Source of the DNA: Phycisphaerales bacterium
Lineage (GTDB): Bacteria; Planctomycetota; Phycisphaerae; UBA1845
Direction of reading: 5' to 3'
NCBI GenBank assembly: GCA_020852275.1
Contig: JADZBE010000034.1
Span: 1 to 64,000 of the forward strand
Length of the DNA: 64,000 nt
Below are positions 57,876-64,000 of this stretch, piece after piece (within the stretch, counting starts at the first letter, position 1; the number at the start of each line of letters is the position of its first letter). The notes below the pieces were generated by a model. The model made no database searches and had not been told where the DNA came from. It was given only the letters and a program-made list of their open reading frames with translations. Both the position numbers and the translations under genes were made by a program.

Positions 57876-59927
57876 ATGAAAGGAGCCGAAATCGCCGCGA
57901 CCCTCTCACGCTGGTTGAGGCATCCTAGGTTCCCGCTTTACGCTGCGGGACTCGCCATCGCGCTGACCTGCGTTTCGCTCTTCACCGGTCTGCAGGTGGA
58001 CGACTACATTCATCGCCTGCTGTTGATGAAGCAGCCGCCGGGGTCGTTGCTGGAACCGCGCGCGGCGTGGGATGTCTTCGGCTTCTTTCCCGCCGGCACT
58101 GATCGTGTGCGCGCGGCGATACGCGACGGAACGCTGCCGTGGTGGGCCCCTGACGACCTGCGGCTCTCTTTCTTCCGGCCTCTCACGAGCCTGACGCACT
58201 GGGTGGATTATCGCTGCTTTCCGCAACTTCCCTGGCTGATGCACGTGCAGAACCTGATGTGGCTCGGCGCGATGACGTGGATCGGCGCGCGGCTGTTTCG
58301 AGCGATCTGCGGCGCGACGTGGGAGGGCGGGATGGCGGCCCTGCTGTTCGCCGTCGATCCGGCGCATGGAATGCCCGCGGGTTGGGTCGCCAACCGCAAC
58401 GCGCTGATCAGCGGCTGCTTCGGGACGCTGGCCATTCTGCTGTACGTGCGCGGGCGGCAGGCTATGCGCGGGGCGACGTGGTCCGCGCCGGCGACGTGGC
58501 TCGCGCCGGCGGCGCTGCTGACGGCGCTGGCGTCGGCTGAGTTGTCGCTCGGCGTGCCGGCCTACCTGCTGGCGCACGCGCTGTTTCTTGATGAGGGACA
58601 TTGGGCCCGGCGGCTGGCGCGATTGACGCCGTGCGCCGCGGTGACGCTGGCGTGGATCACGCTGTACAAGGCGTGCGGATATGGCGCGACCGCGTCGCAC
58701 ATGTACCTCGACCCCGGCGCGGAACCGCTCCGGTTCCTCGGGGCGATCGTCGAGCATCTGCCCGTCCTGCTTCTCGGCCAGCTCTTCCTGCCGCCCGCGG
58801 ACGTTTACAACCTTCTGCTGCTCTCAGTGCGACCGTTCTGGACGCTGCTCGCGGCCGGGGTGCTGATCACGCTGTTGTGCGTGGTTTTCAAACGGTTGCG
58901 CAAGGACCGGGTCGCCGGTTTCTGGCTGACGGGCATGGTGCTCGCGGCGCTGCCCTGCTGCGGCACCGCTGCGTCGAACCGACTGCTGATCTTCGTCGGC
59001 ATCGGGGGCGCGGGCTTGATCGCGCGGTTTCTGGCGCGAGAGGGCGGGGAGCGGGATGATTCCAGCTTGCAGCGCGCGGGAACTGATTCGACGGAACCGC
59101 GCATCGAGTTGTCCGACTTGCCGAATCACCGGCTGGAAAGCCGGTGCCCCAGCGATGTGCTCCCCAACGCTGCGGGCCCCAGCGGCCCGGACCTCAGCGC
59201 TGCGGGCCGGGATATCGCAAGCCCCACTCCCACAAGCCCCGGGGCTGCGCGAGCGCCGGTTCCCAGGCTGGAGCGGTGGACGCGGCGGACGCTGGTGGCC
59301 GTTCATCTGGTGTTGGCGCCGCCGGCGATGGTGTACGCGGCGTACAGCGTGGCGGGGTTCGAACCGGTGCTGCGGCCGCTGGCGGATTCCGTGCCGCAGG
59401 ACGAGCGCGTGCGCGAGCAGGAGGTGATTATCCTTCACGCGCCTACGAACTTCCTCATTCATTACGCCGTCACGATGAACTTGCTGGAAGGCCGCCCCAC
59501 GCCGAGGCGCACGTATGTGCTGGGTTCAACCATGAGCGCGATGGAGGTGCGGCGCCTGGATGAGCGAACCGTGGTCCTCCGCCCGGCGATCGGCTTTCTC
59601 GCGCCGCCCGGGACTCCCGTTGGGGATGGCGCAGGTTTGCCGCCCCTCGTGGATATCAGTTATCTCCTGCAGATGTTTGACGTGCTGTTCCGCTCGGGCA
59701 ATCTGCCGTTTCATGTCGGCGACGCGTTTGAGCTGGGCGGCACGCGCGGGGAAGTTACGGAGCTGACCCCGGACGGTCGGCCCCGGGAGGTGATCTTCCG
59801 TTTTGTCGGATCGTTAGAGGATTCGCGATATCGCTGGGTGACATGGGCGGCGGGTCGGTTGCTTGAAACGAAGCTGCCGGCGGTGGGGGAGAGCGTCACG
59901 CTGCCGCCTGCGCGAGTTGGTTTTTAA
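57876..59927 (+). CDS. Large polytopic membrane protein of unknown function
   Basis: The 683-residue protein starts MKGAEIAATLSRW after GGAG. It has about ten membrane segments (for example LYAAGLAIALTCVSLFTGLQ and FWTLLAAGVLITLLCVVFKR). FTGLQVDDYIHRLLLMKQPP in the first loop has an acidic pair as in GT-C proteins. Residues about 415-460 (LPNHRLESRCPSD...) are encoded by a MITE core and low-complexity DNA inserted in frame between two membrane segments. The last 150 residues are soluble. Homologous membrane proteins (DUF-type) are common in planctomycetes; no function is known to me. Confidence 0.7.
   Translation: MKGAEIAATLSRWLRHPRFPLYAAGLAIALTCVSLFTGLQVDDYIHRLLLMKQPPGSLLEPRAAWDVFGFFPAGTDRVRAAIRDGTLPWWAPDDLRLSFFRPLTSLTHWVDYRCFPQLPWLMHVQNLMWLGAMTWIGARLFRAICGATWEGGMAALLFAVDPAHGMPAGWVANRNALISGCFGTLAILLYVRGRQAMRGATWSAPATWLAPAALLTALASAELSLGVPAYLLAHALFLDEGHWARRLARLTPCAAVTLAWITLYKACGYGATASHMYLDPGAEPLRFLGAIVEHLPVLLLGQLFLPPADVYNLLLLSVRPFWTLLAAGVLITLLCVVFKRLRKDRVAGFWLTGMVLAALPCCGTAASNRLLIFVGIGGAGLIARFLAREGGERDDSSLQRAGTDSTEPRIELSDLPNHRLESRCPSDVLPNAAGPSGPDLSAAGRDIASPTPTSPGAARAPVPRLERWTRRTLVAVHLVLAPPAMVYAAYSVAGFEPVLRPLADSVPQDERVREQEVIILHAPTNFLIHYAVTMNLLEGRPTPRRTYVLGSTMSAMEVRRLDERTVVLRPAIGFLAPPGTPVGDGAGLPPLVDISYLLQMFDVLFRSGNLPFHVGDAFELGGTRGEVTELTPDGRPREVIFRFVGSLEDSRYRWVTWAAGRLLETKLPAVGESVTLPPARVGF
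59118..59150. repeat. MITE-B core inside a coding sequence
   Basis: CGAATCACCGGCTGGAAAGC then CGGTGCCCC, the hairpin core of family B, read in frame as PNHRLESRCP in the membrane protein. The outer parts of the element are not clear. Confidence 0.75.
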
Positions 59928-60153
59928 GCGCTGCGCGTGGCGCGGTAAGGTGCAGTCGCCCGTACATGGGCAATCATCATCGGGTATTCCGTGTTGTGGC
60001 CGACGAGCCCGGACCTGCGCTTTCGCGCCGCCCGGCAGGTTGAGTTCGGCAGCCCCGGCGGCGCAGCAACATCACCTGGCCCACGGCGCCTGGACGCCGC
60101 GTCGTTCGCTCGGTATCTCATCCGGCTCACCGCCTGCATGGGGGGATGCACTG

Positions 60154-60996
60154 ATGGACCCGGACATCCGGAGTCGTTTGTACGATCAGCATCTGCACTC
60201 GCATCATTCCTTCGACTGCAAGACGCCGCCGGAGGAGAACGTCCAGGCCGCGCTGAAGGCCGGGCTTGCGGGCTTGACCTTCACCGAGCATTTCGATCCT
60301 CACCCCGACGAATGGAAGGAGTGCATCTACGATTACGCGAAGTGCAGCGAGTCGATCCGCCGCTTGCGCGATGAGTACGGCGATCGAATCTTCATCGGCC
60401 AGGGCATCGAGGTCGGGTATTACCGGGAGCGGCTGGATTTCACGCTCGACTTCCTCGCCGAGCGATCGTTCGATTGCGTCATTCTCAGTCTTCATGCGAT
60501 CGACCACCGGCTGCTCCACGTGCGCGAGTCGTGGCACGGGTTGAGCGTCGCCCAAGCCTCGCGCTGCTACTTCGAGCATCTGCTGGAAGCCGTTGAATTC
60601 GCCCGTGACGCGCATCGACGCTACGGAACCGTGTTCAACGTGCTCGGACACCTGGACCTCGTCAAACGCTACTCGCGCCGGTTCTTCAACGAGGAGTGCG
60701 TGACCGGGCACCTTCCGCTGGTGGACCGGATCCTCGACGCCTGCATTCAGGCCGACCTGACGCCGGAGATCAACACCTCGACGTGGCGGCAGGGGCTGAC
60801 CGAGCCGATGCCCGGCGCGGCGATCTTGCAGCGCTTCGTCGAGCGCGGCGGGGCGGCGGTTTCACTGGGTTCTGACGCGCATCGCGCCGAGGATATCGGG
60901 GCCAACTTCTCGGATGCGCTGGAACTGTCGAGATCCAGCGGCGTGCGGCAGATCGCCCTGTTTCGGGACCGCGTCCGGCGCCTGGTGAACGTTTGA
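60154..60996 (+). CDS. PHP-domain phosphatase (histidinol-phosphatase-like)
   Basis: The 280-residue protein shows PHP metal ligands: YDQHLHSHHSFD (residues 9-20), TFTEHFD, GQGIEVGYYRE, ILSLHAID, FNVLGHLDLVKRY and SLGSDAHRAEDIG. This fits the HisK-type histidinol-phosphate phosphatase of histidine synthesis, but other PHP phosphoesterases look alike. ATG 60154 is preceded by GGGGGA; the frame further upstream crosses the gap after the membrane protein (59928-60153), which shows nothing else. Confidence 0.87.
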   Translation: MDPDIRSRLYDQHLHSHHSFDCKTPPEENVQAALKAGLAGLTFTEHFDPHPDEWKECIYDYAKCSESIRRLRDEYGDRIFIGQGIEVGYYRERLDFTLDFLAERSFDCVILSLHAIDHRLLHVRESWHGLSVAQASRCYFEHLLEAVEFARDAHRRYGTVFNVLGHLDLVKRYSRRFFNEECVTGHLPLVDRILDACIQADLTPEINTSTWRQGLTEPMPGAAILQRFVERGGAAVSLGSDAHRAEDIGANFSDALELSRSSGVRQIALFRDRVRRLVNV

Positions 60997-61104
60997 GGGC
61001 GCGGCCGGGACACGGTCCGTCCTCCTTCAAGCGCGGACGAGGTCGGACTCAGCGGTTCTACAGCATCGGTCGTGGGGGCAGGGCATTCGCCGCGAAAGCA
61101 CCCA

Positions 61105-62286
61105 TCATCCTGCAGGCGTGGCGTCTCCTGCGGGCATGCGATCTCCGCCCGAAGCCATGCGCCGACTGCGCTCCGCGGTCCACTCCTCCAGATGCGCGCG
61201 GATGCTCCGGGCGAACAGGCGGGTGAGCTGCTGCTCGCCGTCGCGGTCTGTGCGAAAGTGGCAGATGTCGAACATCAACTCGTCGGAGCCTGGGATGGCC
61301 GCGTCCGCATCCACGAAGTGGACTCCCCGGCTTTCGCCCGCCAGGGTTCGCGTCACACCGTTGATCTCATCGATGGCCGCGACATATCGTTTGCATGGTT
61401 CGTCCCGGTTGACGACGTGCGTGGAGAGCAGCACGGGAATGCGTCGCACGCGCGCCATGGCCAGCAGGCTGGTGAGGTGGTCCCTGTAGGGCTGCACGCC
61501 ATGATAGGGGTCGCGCTCGAAATCCGGGATGTATTTCATTGTGGCCCGCGCCCATGTTTGCGCCCTGGTTCCAGCTTCGCACCACGCGCGAAGCTGAACG
61601 TATGCGGCGCAATGATCAAGAAATCGGGGTAGGCGGTCCCAGATCAAGGGCTCGTTGGGGATCAACCTTGTTCGCCAATGCGCATAGTCCGCCCGATAGT
61701 CCCGACCGAACGCGGGCCAGGCATCGTTCACACCATGATAGATGATCACCGCGTCCGGCTCGTAGGGAAGGCAGCGCAACTCGAAGTCGATGAGCGATTC
61801 GGCGGAGGTCCACGAGATGTCCCCCGCGTTCACGATCTCCAGTCGCAGACCCGCGGCGGCGAAGTCGGGCGCAAGCTCGGACTGGAGTTTTGCAGGATAA
61901 CCGAGGTAGGTCGTTGATCCGCCCAGGCAGAACGCGCGGAAGACGTCGGCAGGCTTGACCTCCTGCGGACTCGTCAGCCGCAGCCCGCGAAGCTCCACGT
62001 CGCCGGGATCCGGCTTGGGGTAGTACGGGAGGCAGGGATGTTCGTGCTCCTGCTGTCGCCACTGGGGCACGGCCCGAGCATCGCGGCGGCGGGCGAACGT
62101 GGTGCGCACCTGATCCAGCGTGTACCCGCGCATGGGCAGCGACACGCGGACCGCCATCTCCACGGCCACCGCGAGCGCCAGCCAGATGCCGAGGGCGAAG
62201 CAGAGCCTGCGGCCTCGGGGCCATCGCACGGGCGTTGAGGCAGTCTCAAATGGAGGAAATGGTCGGGTCAGGAGCAGCGCATCCAT
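61105..62286 (-). CDS. Membrane-anchored SGNH/GDSL-type hydrolase
   Basis: The 393-residue protein has one N-terminal membrane helix (RLCFALGIWLALAVAVEMAV) and a SGNH fold in the periplasm: FCLGGSTTYLGYP carries the nucleophile Ser, VNAGDISWTSAESLI block II, IIYHGVNDAWPAF (G-x-N-D) block III, and FDICHFRTDRDG the final Asp-x-x-His. Such proteins often add or remove acyl groups on exported sugars. ATG 62286 is preferred; GTG 62307 would add seven residues. Confidence 0.85.
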   Translation of the reverse strand: MDALLLTRPFPPFETASTPVRWPRGRRLCFALGIWLALAVAVEMAVRVSLPMRGYTLDQVRTTFARRRDARAVPQWRQQEHEHPCLPYYPKPDPGDVELRGLRLTSPQEVKPADVFRAFCLGGSTTYLGYPAKLQSELAPDFAAAGLRLEIVNAGDISWTSAESLIDFELRCLPYEPDAVIIYHGVNDAWPAFGRDYRADYAHWRTRLIPNEPLIWDRLPRFLDHCAAYVQLRAWCEAGTRAQTWARATMKYIPDFERDPYHGVQPYRDHLTSLLAMARVRRIPVLLSTHVVNRDEPCKRYVAAIDEINGVTRTLAGESRGVHFVDADAAIPGSDELMFDICHFRTDRDGEQQLTRLFARSIRAHLEEWTAERSRRMASGGDRMPAGDATPAG

Positions 62287-62483
62287 GCGAAATTGCAGCC
62301 TCGGCACAGAAAGAATCGAGTGCTTGATCGGCGTGACGGCGCGCGGGCATTAGCAAGCCGGAGGGGGTCCAGCGCGCAATCTTGTTCATTCGCGCCGCCG
62401 CGCGTCGAGGGTGGCGGGAAGTCGGACAGCAATCGCGCCGGATCGGCAACTTCTGCCGGCGCCCAAGCCTTCGCCGGCGCCTG

Positions 62484-62650
62484 ACAGTCCGTGGTGGTAC
62501 TCGAAACCGGGCTTGGGGACCGTTCCCCCCGCGCCGGCGGGGCTGCAGTCCGCTCCAGAAATCCGCTGGTTTCGCGCTTTGTCCGAAGGTACGGTCCGGG
62601 TTCCCGCCTGCGCGGGAATGACGAGTGCCGCCATTCACCACGGTCCGCTA
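62484..62650. repeat. MITE-like element, family A copy 9, overlapping a stop codon
   Basis: Left end ACAGTCCGTGGTGGTACTCG, right end CACCACGGTCCGCTA: clear inverted ends 167 bp apart. The interior has the usual opposed REP units, degenerate. On the minus strand the right end reads TAGCGGACCGTGGTG, and its TAG is the stop of the cystathionine gamma-lyase gene. The rest of 62308-62483 shows no gene. Confidence 0.85.
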
Positions 62651-63808
62651 GGCCTTCGCCAGCGCCTGTTCAACATCAGCGATCAGATCGTCCGCATGCT
62701 CGATGCCCACGGAAAGACGCACCAATCCGTCGGTGATGCCGCGGCCTTCGCGGATCTCCTTGGGGATCGAGCCGTGGGTCATGGAGGCCGGGTGGCAGCA
62801 GAGAGACTCGACGCCTCCAAGCGACTCGGCCAGGGAGAAAACGCGCAGGCTTGAGCAGAATCGCTTCGTCGCCTCCCAGCCTTCCTTGAGTACGATCGTC
62901 ACCATGCCGCCGCCGCCGCACATCTGCCGCTTCGCCACTGCGTGATCGGGGTGGCTTTCAAGAAACGGATACAGTACGCGGGAGAGCTTCTTGTGGTTGC
63001 GGAAATGCTCCGCCAGTTTTAGTGCGTTGGCGCAGTGGCGCTCCATGCGGAGGGCGAGGGTCTTCAGGCCCCGCTGCTGAAGGAAGCAATCAAAAGGCCC
63101 CGGCACGCCGCCCAGCGAATTCTGAAGAAACGCGATCCGCTCCTGCAGCGACTTGTCGCGCATGACGATCGCGCCGCCGACGACGTCGCTGTGGCCGCCG
63201 ATGTACTTCGTTGTCGAGTGCAGCACGTAGTCCGCGCCGAGCGAAATGGGAAGTTGCAGGACGGGCGTGGCGAAGGTGTTGTCCACGCAGACCCGCGCGC
63301 CGGCGTCATGAGCGACCTTGGAGATCGCGGCGATGTCCAGCACGCGCAGCAGCGGGTTCGTCGGCGACTCCAGCCACACGAGCCGGGTCTGCCCGTCGAT
63401 CAGTTTGGCGAAGGCCGCCGGAGACGTGTCCTCGGTGAAGACGGGCACGACGCCGAACGTCTCGAAGACGCGCTTCATCAAGCGAAACGTGCCGCCGTAC
63501 ACGTCCGCGTAGGCCAACACCTTTTCACCGGGCTTGAGCGTCGCCAGCAGGGCCGTCGTGCCCGCGCAGCCGGAGGAAAAGCACGCGCACGCCGCTCCGC
63601 CTTCCAGCGAGCACAGCGCGTCCTCCAGCATGACGCGCGAAGGATTCCGTGTGCGCGAGTAGTCGTAACCCTTATGCTCGCCCGGAGAGGATTGGGTGTA
63701 CGTGCTCGTGGCGTAGATGGGCGGGACGGTGGCGCCGGTGGTGGGGTCCGGCTCCTGCCCGACGTGAATGGCGCGGGTGGCGAAGTGCATGGCATCGAAA
63801 CGGGTCAC
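62648..63808 (-). CDS. Cystathionine gamma-synthase/gamma-lyase
   Basis: The 386-residue PLP enzyme matches the Cys/Met metabolism family: ATRAIHVGQEPDPTTGATVP, YSRTRNPSRVMLEDALCSLE, VWLESPTNPLLRVLDIAAIS, the PLP lysine Lys201 in HSTTKYIGGHSD, and SLGGVESLCCHPASMTHGSI. It makes or splits cystathionine; sequence alone does not separate synthase from lyase. GTG 63808 has AAGGAG 6 nt upstream and is preferred to ATG 63790. With the cystathionine beta-synthase at 49889 it could form a reverse transsulfuration route to cysteine. Confidence 0.92.
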   Translation of the reverse strand: MTRFDAMHFATRAIHVGQEPDPTTGATVPPIYATSTYTQSSPGEHKGYDYSRTRNPSRVMLEDALCSLEGGAACACFSSGCAGTTALLATLKPGEKVLAYADVYGGTFRLMKRVFETFGVVPVFTEDTSPAAFAKLIDGQTRLVWLESPTNPLLRVLDIAAISKVAHDAGARVCVDNTFATPVLQLPISLGADYVLHSTTKYIGGHSDVVGGAIVMRDKSLQERIAFLQNSLGGVPGPFDCFLQQRGLKTLALRMERHCANALKLAEHFRNHKKLSRVLYPFLESHPDHAVAKRQMCGGGGMVTIVLKEGWEATKRFCSSLRVFSLAESLGGVESLCCHPASMTHGSIPKEIREGRGITDGLVRLSVGIEHADDLIADVEQALAKA

Positions 63809-64000
63809 GAGATTCTCCTTGGAACGAGTGGCGGTGCAGCGCAGCGGCGCGACGTGCACCGTCCTGCCTGCCGCGTGCCGGCCACGCCGGCGGCGCTTGG
63901 GGATTCTACGGATGTGCTGGAACCTCATCCACTTGTCTGAACACGCGCAGGGCGGGCGATGTCCGTCGAGTTTCCGTGCCCGTGAGGGGAGGACCCGTCG
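63809..64000. other. Upstream region of the cystathionine gene
   Basis: No gene is evident to the window end. The minus-strand ribosome-binding site AAGGAG lies at 63815-63820. I recognise no SAM or SAH riboswitch in this GC-rich leader. Confidence 0.4.

Overview
The window looks like chromosomal DNA of a high-GC bacterium, most likely a member of the Planctomycetota. The support is a large secretin with an N-terminal repeat region and a TTG start, a Cys-rich 'DCNCNGVPDWDD...NSNGIPDECE' calcium-loop-type tail on a secreted repeat protein, many long Ala/Gly/Arg-rich proteins, and a dense load of short dispersed palindromic repeats. No rRNA or ribosomal protein genes are present, so the lineage is an inference.

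Layout. 0-9.6 kb: a C-terminal protein fragment, repeats, a SEC-C protein, a DUF2130 coiled-coil protein, then cell-envelope genes (mreD, a HEAT-repeat lipoprotein, lnt, murJ) and mutM. 9.6-17.2 kb: birA, a ribbon-helix-helix regulator with twin operators in its own promoter, a sulfate ABC transporter operon (binding protein, cysT, cysW, cysA) and an inositol-phosphate synthase. 17.3-25.9 kb: a 1025-residue secretin, an acetyltransferase, a secreted alpha/beta hydrolase, a broken YD-repeat gene and a secreted propeller protein. 25.9-28.2 kb: a complete IS1-like transposon with 16-bp perfect terminal inverted repeats and an 8-bp target duplication, carrying five passenger genes including a HicBA toxin-antitoxin pair. 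28.2-42 kb: housekeeping genes (a Ser/Thr kinase, mnmE, coaX, obg, ruvX), membrane and secreted proteins, an apparently exported RidA, two tRNAs (Gly-TCC, Val-GAC), a sulfotransferase and a lipoprotein. 42.4-53.2 kb: an accessory, defence-like stretch with a TIR-domain protein, AbiV + MNT nucleotidyltransferase with decayed HEPN and MNT copies, and a type II restriction-modification unit with an XRE controller, interleaved with a kelch-like secreted protein, rocD and a cystathionine beta-synthase. 53.3-64 kb: a BshB-like deacetylase, an acetyltransferase, pyrF, two polytopic membrane proteins, a PHP phosphatase, an SGNH hydrolase and a cystathionine gamma-synthase/lyase.

Themes. Sulfur acquisition and transsulfuration recur (sulfate importer, cystathionine beta-synthase, cystathionine gamma-lyase, BshB-like enzyme). 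A family of about 90-310 bp MITE-like elements with the terminus AGCAGYCCGTGG is scattered through intergenic DNA; at three sites the element end appears to supply the stop codon of a neighbouring gene, and at one site an element core lies in frame inside a coding sequence. Several genes, including both divergent transcripts of the transposon, have a near-consensus -10 box only 6-7 nt before the start codon, which suggests leaderless transcripts.
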